From: DSPP01 sp964607165
GTDB taxonomy: Bacteria; Zixibacteria; MSB-5A5; DSPP01
Assembly: GCA_964607165.1 (NCBI GenBank)
Contig: CAZSIT010000003.1
Span: forward strand, 124,001-188,000
Length of the DNA stretch: 64,000 nt
Direction of reading: 5' to 3'
Below are positions 1 to 9,287 of the stretch, in pieces; the first letter of the stretch is position 1; each line of letters starts with the position of its first letter. The position numbers and the translations under genes were made by a program. The notes under the pieces are model-generated. The model did not search any database and was not told the origin of the DNA. It saw only the letters and a list, made by a program, of their open reading frames with translations.

Positions 1-1
1 G

Positions 2-1630
2 TTTGACAACGAAGGGTTTCATACCGCCAGCAGTGAGCAATTGGCCTCTCGGTACACTCCCAGGCGGTTCGATCAGAAAAAAATCTATCTGTTCGATTAT
101 CCTTTTAACGGCCTTAGAGAAAAACCGGAAGCGGAACAAGCGATTTTGCGGGCTTGGAACGAAGGTCAATTGCTTATCAATTACGTAGGTCACGGCAGCC
201 CGAATCTTTGGGCACATGAGCATGTTTTAAAGCGGGAAGAAGATGTGCCGCAGATGGTCAATAGCAACCGGTTGCCATTAGTTTATGCTGCGTCCTGCAA
301 TATCAATTCGTTCGTTGAGCCTCTGTCGGAGGGGATGGGAGAGGATTTATTAAAAAGCCCGGCTGGCGGGGCGGTGGCTGTCATTGCCGCCGTGCGGGTT
401 GTTTTTGCCGGTCCGAATAACGATCTAAACGATAGTACTTTTAATTTGCTGTTAGGTTCTGACTCTCTTTCTATCGGCGAAGCCTTTTATTTGGCTAAAC
501 TGCTGCGGCAGCCGAACGGTAACGATCGCCGCTTTCTGTTGTTTGGCGACCCGGCCATGCATTTGGCCAGACCGACCTACAACATCTGCCTGACCGCTCC
601 GGATACGCTTTCGGCTTTGACCGTCGCTACCGTATCGGGCGAAGTAACCGCCGGCAAAGTAACCGATACCGCTTGTACCGCCGGTGTTCCCTTGAGCAGC
701 TTTAATGGAACAGTCAAGCTCTCGGTTTTTGACGGCCTGCGCTCCAAGTCCCATCCGTTAGTCCCCACGCCGCTGTCGTATTCCCTGCCGGGGAATATGA
801 TTTATCGAGGAGATGCTCAGGCAACGAATGGCCGGTTCAGCTTTTCGTTTATAGTTCCCAAAGATATAAGTTACGGTTCAAAAACTGGGAAGATTTCGGT
901 GTATGCCTTTGACGCAACCGGTGATGCGGTTGGATTCAAAGATTCAATGGCTTTGGGCGGCTCGGTGGCCGTTACCACCGATACCGTTGGGCCAAAGATT
1001 TCTGTGACCGTCGTAGGCGGCGGGTCGGTGGGCGCCGGAGACGTCATTTCGGTTGGAGTCAATCTGTCGGTGAAATTGGAAGATTCCTCCGGCATCAACA
1101 TTACCGGCGAGCCGGCACATTCAATAACGGCGGAGTTTGATTTTCCATCCGGGCTAACGCTGGACATAACAAGCAGTTTTCGCTATGAGCAACGGTCGTT
1201 TTCAAGCGGGGAGGCCTTTTTCACCGTGCCGGCGGTTTCTACGGGAAGACATGCGTTGAGGATAAAAGCCTGGGATTCGGCTAATAATTCCTCGGTTTTG
1301 GAGTTTCCGATTGAAGTAGCCGCCTCCGGAAAACTTTTGCTTTCGAATGTCTTGAACTATCCCAACCCGATGAAGGATAAAACGAATTTTTGCTATACCC
1401 TTTCGGCGCCGGCGGATGAGGTGATGATTGAAATCTTTTCGGAAGCGGGAAGGTCAATAAAGACCATCCGTTCCGCTTCGGTGAAAGCCGGATACAATTT
1501 TCAGACCGAATGGAACGGCCGAGATAACGACGGAGACGTTGTGGCATCCGGGATTTACCTTTACAAAGTTTGGGCCAGACAGGCTTCGAAAGAAGCGGAA
1601 GAGTTTGGCAAAATCGTGGTAATGAGATGA
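2..1630 (+). CDS. PorU-like C25 (gingipain-family) peptidase, 5'-truncated
   Basis: The open frame runs in from the left edge, so the N-terminus is missing; 542 residues are visible. The catalytic His lies in a GHGSPNLWAHEH motif (His codon at 191) and the catalytic Cys in AASCNIN (codon at 296), followed by LLFGDPAMHLA; this His/Cys pair and the GHGSP..AHEH wording are those of peptidase C25 and of PorU, the sortase that removes C-terminal signals of T9SS cargo at the outer membrane. After the peptidase come Ig-like beta domains and, from about 1357, a FlgD/T9SS-type C-terminal domain beginning NYPNP. The next gene, 34 nt downstream behind a GGGAGG site, is a PorV-like barrel, and PorU and PorV are known partners. 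The family is secure; that it is the sortase rather than a secreted C25 protease is inference. Confidence 0.8.
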   Translation, partial: FDNEGFHTASSEQLASRYTPRRFDQKKIYLFDYPFNGLREKPEAEQAILRAWNEGQLLINYVGHGSPNLWAHEHVLKREEDVPQMVNSNRLPLVYAASCNINSFVEPLSEGMGEDLLKSPAGGAVAVIAAVRVVFAGPNNDLNDSTFNLLLGSDSLSIGEAFYLAKLLRQPNGNDRRFLLFGDPAMHLARPTYNICLTAPDTLSALTVATVSGEVTAGKVTDTACTAGVPLSSFNGTVKLSVFDGLRSKSHPLVPTPLSYSLPGNMIYRGDAQATNGRFSFSFIVPKDISYGSKTGKISVYAFDATGDAVGFKDSMALGGSVAVTTDTVGPKISVTVVGGGSVGAGDVISVGVNLSVKLEDSSGINITGEPAHSITAEFDFPSGLTLDITSSFRYEQRSFSSGEAFFTVPAVSTGRHALRIKAWDSANNSSVLEFPIEVAASGKLLLSNVLNYPNPMKDKTNFCYTLSAPADEVMIEIFSEAGRSIKTIRSASVKAGYNFQTEWNGRDNDGDVVASGIYLYKVWARQASKEAEEFGKIVVMR

Positions 1631-1664
1631 AGAAAATACAACTAACCATAATAGGGAGGTTTTA

Positions 1665-4250
1665 ATGAAAAGGGTGCTTTTCGTAGGGGCCGCTTTGGCC
1701 ATTTTGTTTGCAGCCGTCCAGCCGGTTTCGGCTTCGTTGCGGCAGGCGGGAGCTCTGTCTTTGCGCATTTCCACCGGAACGCGGCCGGCTGGAATGGGTG
1801 ATGCTTTTGTCGGTTTGGCGGATGATTACACGGCCACGCATTTTAATCCCGCCGGATTGGGACGGTATCCGATGAGTCCGGACTGGATTACCCATTCGCT
1901 TCCGCCCGGGAAGGGGCCGATTCGCCAGATTGCCCTTTTGCGCAACAACGTGCCGGAACAAAATTACAAGCGCTACGACATCTGGGTTTTGGCTGGTAAC
2001 GAGCTTTTGCACTGGAACGGCGTTGAGTGGGTGAGCGGGACCTATCACCAGGTGGAAGGCAGCGAGACTTTGGAGGGAATTGTTTCGCGCTGGATGAAAA
2101 ATGTTTCCGACGAAAGGCTGCGAGCAGTCACCCGCCAGGTGGCGGAGGCCAACAGTCGGATTACCTATGCCGAGCTGGCCGGCCTTAAGGACAAAGTGCT
2201 GACCGCTTTGCCTCCGGATTTTGTTGATTCGGAAAAAGAGAAGTTAGCAGTTGCCTTTGATAATCTTTTGGAGCGGTTTGACAAAGGATTGGGTGTGCCG
2301 GCCGGGTTGATTTCATTGAAAACAATTGCCGTACGAGCGCTGGAAGATGAAAGAATTTCGGTGCAGGAAGCCTCTAATATCTTATCTGTTTTAGGAAAAG
2401 CTTCTGGTAATCTCTTGCCGGATAAGGTCTTTTTGTGGTACGGTTTGGCGTTTTCCGATATGATTGAATCAATTGCTTCGGATGAACGGGCCTTGTGGGT
2501 GGCTACGCAAACCGGCGTTGCGCGCTATGACGGCGAAAGCTGGAACAGTTTCGGCTCGGAGGAGGGGTTGCCGGAAGGGCCTTTTAGATACATGGCTGTG
2601 AGCCCGGCAAAAACCGCCTGGCTGGCGAATCAAAAAGGACTTTTCTCTTTTACCGGCGGACACTGGACGCTATCCGAAATGGCTCCCGGGGTCTCGTTCC
2701 CAGAAGGTGGTCCAAAACGGATGGTTTTTTCGGGAGAGCGGGCTGGCTGGGCAATTTGTGACAACGACCTTTTCTTTTATGACGGAAAAAAGTGGGACAA
2801 TCGTTTTGAGGTGAGCGCGGGTGTTGCGCCGGAGCTGGAAAAGCTGGTTAACCGCTTTGCGCCGGGTGTGGATTCGGCTCGAATGGCTGACGCCATTTCA
2901 GAGATTAGAACTATCAACAACTTCGGTGATTCGGCTATTGCGCCGGGGAAGAAAATATTGGTGCCCTTTAAGCTCGCATTCCGTGGAAGGCTGACCTCTG
3001 TTGCTGTTGACCCGTTGGAAGCGGTTTGGATTGGAACGGAGACCGGGCTTTTGCGCTTTGCCGAAGGGGAGTTCAACGTATTCGGATACGCCCCCTTTAC
3101 AGTTACAAAAGAAAAGACACTTTTGGAGGTAGCCAAGCGCTATACCGGCGATTCCAATCCACAACGGTTGACGCGCTGGATAGAGCGGGTGAGAAATTAC
3201 AATCGGTTAACTTCCGACGAAGTGGCGCCTGGCCAGAAGATCTGGTTATACCGGGGGCCAGCGGGGAGTAAAATCAGCTCAATTTATGCCAATACCGAAG
3301 TTGTGTGGGTTGGCTCGGAGTTCGGAATTCTGAAATTTAACAAAATAGAATTTGAACGGTACGAACCGGCGGGGTTGGCGCGAACTCCTACGGTGGACGT
3401 GCAGTTTAAAGGAGCAGATGGCTTTTTCGCCACCGCTAATCAGGTAACCGTTTATGCCCGGCCGTGGAGGCAATTTGGTTTAATGCATTCCAACTGGCTG
3501 CCGGATCTGGCGGAAGATTTGTTCTTTGATTCACCGGCTTACGTGCAGCATTTTTCCGGCATCGGCACCTTCGGACTGCATATGACCTTTCTCTCTTTGG
3601 GTCGCAACACCAGAATTAGCGAAACCGGGGATACCCTCGGTTTTTTCGACAGCTTTGAGGGTTCAATTGGCCTTTCTTATGGGACGCGTTTGTCCAATTC
3701 ACTGGCGGGAGGGTTGACCGGTAAATTTATTTTGAGCAAGCTGGCCACGGTCGGCACGGCGCGGGAACTTGGAAAAGGGCAGGGAACCTCATTTGCCGTG
3801 GATTTTGGATTGCTATACCAGACTCCCATTAAAAGGCTGACATTGGGTTCGGCTTTGACCAATATCGGGCCGAGGCTCCAGTTTATTGACGCTGATCAGG
3901 CCGACCCTCTGCCGCGAAATTTGGCCGTTGGATTCTCCTACAAAATCTTGGAATCGGCTTATAACAAGCTGACCTTGTTAACGGATTTCAACCGGGATCT
4001 GGTCAGTCTGAAAACAGACCGGGGATTTTTCAAAACCTCAATCGAAAATTTTGGGATTGAGTACTGGTACGGTTCGTATTTTGCCGGCCGCGCCGGTTAC
4101 GTGTATGACCCGGACGGTCAATTGAAGTATTTGACTTTGGGCACCAGCTTACAATATCGGAATTTCCGGTTTGACCTCGCCTACATTCCTTCTTCCAAAA
4201 ATTTAGCGCTGGCCAATACCTTGCGTTTAGCTTTAATTGGCAAGTTTTAA
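1665..4250 (+). CDS. PorV/UPF0164-like outer-membrane barrel with inserted beta-propeller and LysM-like region
   Basis: 861 residues; GGGAGG lies 8 nt before ATG. A signal peptide (about 1-23) is followed by a barrel-start signature around residues 37-66 (GTRPAGMGDAFVG, then FNPAGLG) typical of PorV/PorQ and OMPP1-like proteins. The chain then leaves the barrel for roughly 530 residues: propeller-type blades of the two-component-regulator kind near 276 (LWVATQTGVARYDG), 312, 452 (VWIGTETGLLRF) and 546 (VWVGSEFGILKF), interleaved with LysM-like stretches near 128, 391 and 478 that end in pGqkI-type sequences. Barrel strands resume at about 606 and run to a C-terminal Phe. Known PorV is about 390 aa, so this is twice normal. 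Position after a PorU-like gene suggests a T9SS shuttle role; the insert could recognise cargo or glycan. The fold assignment of the insert is from motifs only. Confidence 0.72.
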   Translation: MKRVLFVGAALAILFAAVQPVSASLRQAGALSLRISTGTRPAGMGDAFVGLADDYTATHFNPAGLGRYPMSPDWITHSLPPGKGPIRQIALLRNNVPEQNYKRYDIWVLAGNELLHWNGVEWVSGTYHQVEGSETLEGIVSRWMKNVSDERLRAVTRQVAEANSRITYAELAGLKDKVLTALPPDFVDSEKEKLAVAFDNLLERFDKGLGVPAGLISLKTIAVRALEDERISVQEASNILSVLGKASGNLLPDKVFLWYGLAFSDMIESIASDERALWVATQTGVARYDGESWNSFGSEEGLPEGPFRYMAVSPAKTAWLANQKGLFSFTGGHWTLSEMAPGVSFPEGGPKRMVFSGERAGWAICDNDLFFYDGKKWDNRFEVSAGVAPELEKLVNRFAPGVDSARMADAISEIRTINNFGDSAIAPGKKILVPFKLAFRGRLTSVAVDPLEAVWIGTETGLLRFAEGEFNVFGYAPFTVTKEKTLLEVAKRYTGDSNPQRLTRWIERVRNYNRLTSDEVAPGQKIWLYRGPAGSKISSIYANTEVVWVGSEFGILKFNKIEFERYEPAGLARTPTVDVQFKGADGFFATANQVTVYARPWRQFGLMHSNWLPDLAEDLFFDSPAYVQHFSGIGTFGLHMTFLSLGRNTRISETGDTLGFFDSFEGSIGLSYGTRLSNSLAGGLTGKFILSKLATVGTARELGKGQGTSFAVDFGLLYQTPIKRLTLGSALTNIGPRLQFIDADQADPLPRNLAVGFSYKILESAYNKLTLLTDFNRDLVSLKTDRGFFKTSIENFGIEYWYGSYFAGRAGYVYDPDGQLKYLTLGTSLQYRNFRFDLAYIPSSKNLALANTLRLALIGKF

Positions 4251-4257
4251 GAGGAGG

Positions 4258-7200
4258 ATGTTGATACTTACGCAAAAAGCCGGCCGATTCATTTTGAGTA
4301 TCGGCTGGCTTTTGCTTCTTGTGGTGAGCGGAGTCGAACTATTTTTTTCGGCAGCCTGGGGCGCCGACTGGCCGTTAAAAAAAGTTAAGCTTGAAAAGCC
4401 GGAAGCCCCTCCTGCTGTGGGATTTCATAGTTCGGTTTCGAAGAAAAATCTTTTGAAATTGACGCGGCTGTCTCCATCTGGATTGCCTTTCGCCCGGCTT
4501 TCGACAGCTGCGCCAGTGGAGACCTTAAAGGTTTTGGCTCTTCGGGTGGAGTTTCAGAAAGAAGTGCCGGATGACCCAAGCACCACCGGCCTCGGGGTCT
4601 TTGACCGACGCACCAAGCAGCAGTTTTTGGCCGCCGAGGGGCATCTGGTTGACCCGGCACCGCATAATAAAAAGTATTTTGAGAGCCATCTGGAAGCCTT
4701 GGACCGGTTCTATCAAGCCGTTTCCAACGGGAGAGTGAAGGTAATCGGAGATGTCTGGCCGCCCGTGGACTCGGAGGTCTATCAGCTCCCATATCCTTTG
4801 GCCTACTATGATTTGGCAGGCTGTAACTCTAATAGTTGTGTCGTTGGGCAAATTTCCCGTTTTTTTGTGGATGCTGTGCGGCTTGCCGACATGCTCTCGC
4901 CCCAGATTGATTTTTCAAACTATCAATCGCTGGTGATCTTCCATGCCGGGAGTAGCCGGCAGGATGACATTTTCGACAACACCCGCAATGATTTTTTTAC
5001 CGGATTTCTGCGGCTGGGATTTGACAGTTTGCTTGTCGACAGCAGCCGTGATACCATCACCGAAGGGTTAATTCTCCCCGAATCTCCTTCGCAGGACAAT
5101 CGAATTGTAGCGTTGAATGCGACGTTCGCGCACGAATTTGGGCATCAGCTCGGTTTGGTTGACATCTACAATACCAGAACGAATGTGACCCAGGTCGGAG
5201 ATTTCTCTTTGATGGATAATAACGGCGCCGATATTGCAGCTGAATTGGATTTCACCAGTTTGGGTGGCCGTATTGTTTTGGCCTCCCAGCTTTTGCCGGT
5301 CTATCCGGATGCCTGGTCGCGCGCTTTTTTGGGTTTTTTGGACACGCTGGTTGTCACGCGAGGCCCGGATAGTTTGTCGCTTCTGGCAGCCGAACTTCAG
5401 CACACAGGTATCGAAGCAGTAAAAATCCCGATATCCGAGCAGGAATATTTCTTAATCGAAAACCGCTCGGTCGATTTTGATTCCTTTCCCGGTTCAGCTT
5501 TGAAAGTTGATGATTCCACCAACGTGGTCTTGGGCCCGGCGCGGCCGCAGGGTGGCAGTTCGGTTTTTACGGATGAATATGATGCACTGTTGCCCGGCTC
5601 CGGCATACTCATCTGGCACGTGGATGAAGGTGTGGCATTTCTGGATGACGACGGAGATGGTTTCAACAATTTTGAAAGCAATACGGTTAATACAAATCCG
5701 CAGCGAAGGTTTTTAGAACTTAAGGAAGCGGACGGTTTGGTCGATTTCGGGGGGAATTACTTCACCGGCTTCGGCCTTTCCGAGGATATGTACCGGGCGG
5801 GGAACAACTCCCGTTTTACGCCGACTTCCAATCCCTCCTCGCGCAATTCTTTCGGCGGGCAGACCGGTGTCTCGGTAACTGGTATTACCCCTGCCGACAC
5901 GGTGATGAATTTTGACGTCAATTCCGGCTATTTGCTTTCCGGCTGGCCGCAGTTTACCGGGCGGTTTTCGGTCGACCGCCCCCCCGTGTTGGGGGATTTA
6001 GATGGGGATGGTAAGGAAGAGGTTTTGGCTTTCTCCGGGCCCTTTATTCTAGCCTGGAGGCAGAACGGCACGGCTTTCATTCCGAACAATTTTACAGACA
6101 CTAGCAGCGCTCTAAACGGCGATAGTCTGGAGTTTCCCATCGCTATTTTCAGCTTTGACCCAACCGACACCGCCCGGGATTCAGGGTTTACTTCCGGGCC
6201 GGTGGGAGCGGACCTTCTGGGAGATTCCCTAAAAGAGGTTTTTGCCGGTTCCCGCGACGGTTTGATTTGGGGGTTTGCTGCGGAGGATTTGAACGGCGAC
6301 AGCTTAGCCGATTTTCTCCCCAGTTTCCCCGTTGACTTGAACAACGGAGCGGTTACCGTCATTTTAGTTGGAAAAATTAATCCTTTCAATTCTTTGGCCA
6401 TCTTTGCCGGAACGGCTGCCGGAAAGGGATTTTTGATTTCGCCGGCTGGGACGGTTCTGGATTCCAATCTTTTCCGAGGGAGAATTGTTGGGACGGCAGT
6501 GGATACCACCGGCAATCTTTTTGTGACTTCAGCAAAAAAAGATTCTGTCTTCGTTTATCGGGGCTTTCATCCAATTTGGGCGGATACAATTCTGGATAGT
6601 CTGATTTCCGAGCCGGTGGTAGCTGAAAGCGACAGCGCGCTTCTGCTTGCCTTTGCCACCAGTGGAGGGAAACTATATCTGTACGACCGGAATGACAACC
6701 TGGCGCCCCGATTTCCAGTTGATTTGGGGACCGGCGCAGCGCCTCAACCGGTTTGGGTGGTCAATCCGACCGGCGGGGAGCCGATAATTTTGCTGGCCTT
6801 TGATAATAAAATCGTGGCTTATCAAACAAACGGTATTCTTGTGGAAGATTTTCCGAAATCTATCGACAGGCAGAGGCCTGCTAACGGTTCGCAGTTGCCG
6901 TTGGCCGGTTTAGATAGGGCAGCCTTAAGTAGGCTTTCAAGGTATGTCCCTCGCAGTTCCGTTGAAGCCAGGTCTATTCCACCACAGGGCCCTGAAATCG
7001 TTTTGGCGGTTGGGTCGGATAACGGCAATATTTATTTTCCTCAAGCAAGTGAGAGAGAAGCCTCTTTCGCTCTTGGAACGGGAGCGGAAATTTTGGCACC
7101 GCTGGCCGCCACAACCGTAGATAGTTTGTCATCAACCATTCGGGGCGCAAAAGTTTTTGCCCGCAGCACGGATGGTTTTATGTATGGTTATCAGATTGAC

Positions 7201-7593
7201 TATTTGGAGTTTGCTTCGAGAGCGAGTTGGACCCAGGTGCGGCACGATTTTGCCGGCTCCAACTTTTTGCCAAAAGTGAAGGTCCAAGGGATTGGCGGGG
7301 GAGAGTTAATTGCCGAAAAATCGTTTTACAACTATCCTAATCCGGCAACCGGAGGGAAAACTTACCTGCGTTATCGATTGACTGCGCAGTCAAAAGCTAC
7401 CTTGACGGTTTATGATATGGCTGGCAATCAGATACAGAAGCCCAGAGATGATGTCCCCACGCGGATCGGTGATGACAACCAAGTGGAAATTGATTGCAGC
7501 GATTGGGCGGCGGGCGTGTATCTTTGCCGTCTGGAAGTGAATGGCGCAGGCAAAAAAGAGGTTGTATTTTGTAAGATGGCGGTTGTAAAATAG
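4258..7593 (+). CDS. Secreted M6-family metalloprotease with T9SS sorting domain
   Basis: 1111 residues from ATG 4258, which directly follows AAGAGGAGG; TTG 4261 or TTG 4237 are alternative starts. The N-terminal hydrophobic stretch is a signal sequence. The zinc site HEFGHQLGLVD at residue 292 is the HExxHxxGxxD motif of immune-inhibitor-A-like M6 peptidases. From about 578 there are VCBS/FG-GAP-like repeats (LGDLDGDGKEEV) forming a probable propeller, and the last about 90 residues (from NYPNPATGG at about 1024) form a T9SS type A sorting domain. It therefore looks like cargo of the secretion genes just upstream: exported across the outer membrane, cleaved by a PorU-type sortase and retained at the surface or released. 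Substrate unknown. Confidence 0.85.
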   Translation: MLILTQKAGRFILSIGWLLLLVVSGVELFFSAAWGADWPLKKVKLEKPEAPPAVGFHSSVSKKNLLKLTRLSPSGLPFARLSTAAPVETLKVLALRVEFQKEVPDDPSTTGLGVFDRRTKQQFLAAEGHLVDPAPHNKKYFESHLEALDRFYQAVSNGRVKVIGDVWPPVDSEVYQLPYPLAYYDLAGCNSNSCVVGQISRFFVDAVRLADMLSPQIDFSNYQSLVIFHAGSSRQDDIFDNTRNDFFTGFLRLGFDSLLVDSSRDTITEGLILPESPSQDNRIVALNATFAHEFGHQLGLVDIYNTRTNVTQVGDFSLMDNNGADIAAELDFTSLGGRIVLASQLLPVYPDAWSRAFLGFLDTLVVTRGPDSLSLLAAELQHTGIEAVKIPISEQEYFLIENRSVDFDSFPGSALKVDDSTNVVLGPARPQGGSSVFTDEYDALLPGSGILIWHVDEGVAFLDDDGDGFNNFESNTVNTNPQRRFLELKEADGLVDFGGNYFTGFGLSEDMYRAGNNSRFTPTSNPSSRNSFGGQTGVSVTGITPADTVMNFDVNSGYLLSGWPQFTGRFSVDRPPVLGDLDGDGKEEVLAFSGPFILAWRQNGTAFIPNNFTDTSSALNGDSLEFPIAIFSFDPTDTARDSGFTSGPVGADLLGDSLKEVFAGSRDGLIWGFAAEDLNGDSLADFLPSFPVDLNNGAVTVILVGKINPFNSLAIFAGTAAGKGFLISPAGTVLDSNLFRGRIVGTAVDTTGNLFVTSAKKDSVFVYRGFHPIWADTILDSLISEPVVAESDSALLLAFATSGGKLYLYDRNDNLAPRFPVDLGTGAAPQPVWVVNPTGGEPIILLAFDNKIVAYQTNGILVEDFPKSIDRQRPANGSQLPLAGLDRAALSRLSRYVPRSSVEARSIPPQGPEIVLAVGSDNGNIYFPQASEREASFALGTGAEILAPLAATTVDSLSSTIRGAKVFARSTDGFMYGYQIDYLEFASRASWTQVRHDFAGSNFLPKVKVQGIGGGELIAEKSFYNYPNPATGGKTYLRYRLTAQSKATLTVYDMAGNQIQKPRDDVPTRIGDDNQVEIDCSDWAAGVYLCRLEVNGAGKKEVVFCKMAVVK

Positions 7594-7610
7594 ACGGAAA
7601 GGTTTAATAG

Positions 7611-8534
7611 ATGATTGCGAAGATTACAGAGATTGCGAAAATTGGAAAAGTTTTATTGCTGGTCATAGCCGTTTTGCCGGGAGTTTTTGGGTCGGCGGTA
7701 GCAGAGAGTTCACCAATATCGATTGAACAGCTTTATCGACACCAAACAATGTATTCAGATGGTAAGCTCCTCCAGTTTACTCAAAACGACAGACAGGAAA
7801 TCGCTCCAGCCATTACTGAAAAAGGTCAAAAACAAAAATCGGTGGCGATGGCGGCGGGGCTTTCGCTTTTGGTTCCCGGAGCGGGGCAATTTTACGTCGG
7901 CGAGAAAGTACGTGCCGCCCCCTTTTTCCTGGCTGACATAGGCGGTTGGGTTACCTACTTTGGTTTCCGAAGCCAGGGTAAGAGGCGGGAACGGGATTAC
8001 CAGGCTTTTGCTGATATGCATTGGGACACCAGCCGGTATTTTGCTTTTCTGGATACAGCCCTCGGGATTTCTTCCCGTTCGGACTTTGACCCGGTTACCC
8101 GAAATTACGACAGCCACGATTACTTTCCAGATTCAGTTGCCAACTTGGTGATAGATACAATTAAAAACCCTAATTTTGTTTTCGCTCATCATATTCCGGC
8201 TAAAGAGGGCGGTCGGTTGGAAAAAAATTTCGAGTATTATGAAAACTTTGGAAAATACGACCAGTTTTTTGCCGGGTGGGACGATTACAGTACCGGTGTC
8301 AACAGAAGCACCTATAGAAGGATGCGCGCGAAGGCCAACGATTCATTTTCCAAATCCAAGATAGGCATTATTGTTTCTATGGCCGACCGGCTGGTGGCGG
8401 CCTTTGACGCCGCTCTGGCGGCCAAGCGATTTAACAAAAAAATAAACAAGACCAACGAAATCGAGATTGGTTTTCGAATGACTCGTTACAACGGCGCGCG
8501 GATGCCGAAACTTTTGGCCACTTATAAGTTTTAA
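7611..8534 (+). CDS. DUF5683-like membrane-associated protein
   Basis: 307 residues; GGAAAGG sits 9 nt before ATG. A signal peptide covers about residues 1-32. At about 78-110 a hydrophobic segment contains LSLLVPGAGQFYVGE followed by a second hydrophobic stretch, the pattern of DUF5683/TM2-like domains (S-x-x-x-PGxGQxY). The rest is rich in aromatic and charged residues with no recognised catalytic motif; near the C-terminus a further amphipathic/hydrophobic segment (DRLVAAFDAALAAKRF) recurs in the next gene. It lies between secreted-protein genes in an apparently continuous operon (17 nt after the protease). Function unknown; an envelope role is inferred from signal peptide and context. Confidence 0.6.
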   Translation: MIAKITEIAKIGKVLLLVIAVLPGVFGSAVAESSPISIEQLYRHQTMYSDGKLLQFTQNDRQEIAPAITEKGQKQKSVAMAAGLSLLVPGAGQFYVGEKVRAAPFFLADIGGWVTYFGFRSQGKRRERDYQAFADMHWDTSRYFAFLDTALGISSRSDFDPVTRNYDSHDYFPDSVANLVIDTIKNPNFVFAHHIPAKEGGRLEKNFEYYENFGKYDQFFAGWDDYSTGVNRSTYRRMRAKANDSFSKSKIGIIVSMADRLVAAFDAALAAKRFNKKINKTNEIEIGFRMTRYNGARMPKLLATYKF

Positions 8535-8535
8535 A

Positions 8536-9285
8536 ATGAGAAGGCTGGCATTGTTTTTTCTTGTTTTTTTGATTTCCCCGGGTGCTTTTTCATTGGCGGC
8601 GGGGTCGGATAAGTCTTTGATTTTTCAAAATGCTTATCCTATTCAAGCCGAGCTTGCTTCTTTTAAGCTGGACACGCTTTCGGAAAAGGAGCCCACAAAT
8701 TTATCCAAGGAAAAGGGTGCTATTTCGACCTGGAAGGCGGTTGGCCTCTCGGTGTTGTTACCGGGAAGCGGGCACTGGTATTTGGGAAACCGAAATCGGG
8801 CAAAAGTTTTCTTTGGCATCGAGGCGGCAGGATGGGGAAGTTTTGCCGGGTTTTTGTGGTTTTCGAATCAGCGGGAAAAAGATTATCAAAATTATGCCGT
8901 AGCGCGCGCGGGTGTTTATGCGCTTGGCAAGGATGAACAGTTTTGGCGGAGTCTGACTTTTTACGAAAACCGGGACGAGTATAACAAGCTTGGGCCGATT
9001 ACCAGCGCAAACAACCCCTTTTACCCCGAAGACGCCTCGTACAACTGGCAGTGGGATTCTCCCGCCTCCCAGGCGCAATACCGGCTTTTGCGGAATTCGA
9101 GCAAAACGGCTCATCGGCGGGCTATTTTTACTTTGGCTTTGCTGGGGGTTGAGCGATTAGTCGCCGCTGCAGATGCCTATCGAATTGCTAAAAAGATTAA
9201 CTCCAAGAATAAAGCCGATAACTTGGAAGTCTATTTTGAGCCGGAGCCAACCGGAGGACGGTTGGTTCTTATACGCAGTTTTTGA
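8536..9285 (+). CDS. DUF5683-like membrane-associated protein, paralogue of preceding gene
   Basis: 249 residues, ATG one base after the stop of the upstream gene, so translation is probably coupled. It has a signal peptide (about 1-22), the same PGxGxxY-type hydrophobic element (LLPGSGHWYLGNRNRAKVFF, residues about 73-92) and the same downstream segment (VERLVAAADAYRIAKKIN against DRLVAAFDAALAAKRFNKKIN in the neighbour). The two genes are therefore diverged tandem duplicates. No enzymatic motif is visible. Probably an envelope protein acting with its paralogue; this is inference from adjacency. Confidence 0.6.
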   Translation: MRRLALFFLVFLISPGAFSLAAGSDKSLIFQNAYPIQAELASFKLDTLSEKEPTNLSKEKGAISTWKAVGLSVLLPGSGHWYLGNRNRAKVFFGIEAAGWGSFAGFLWFSNQREKDYQNYAVARAGVYALGKDEQFWRSLTFYENRDEYNKLGPITSANNPFYPEDASYNWQWDSPASQAQYRLLRNSSKTAHRRAIFTLALLGVERLVAAADAYRIAKKINSKNKADNLEVYFEPEPTGGRLVLIRSF

Positions 9286-9287
9286 GA

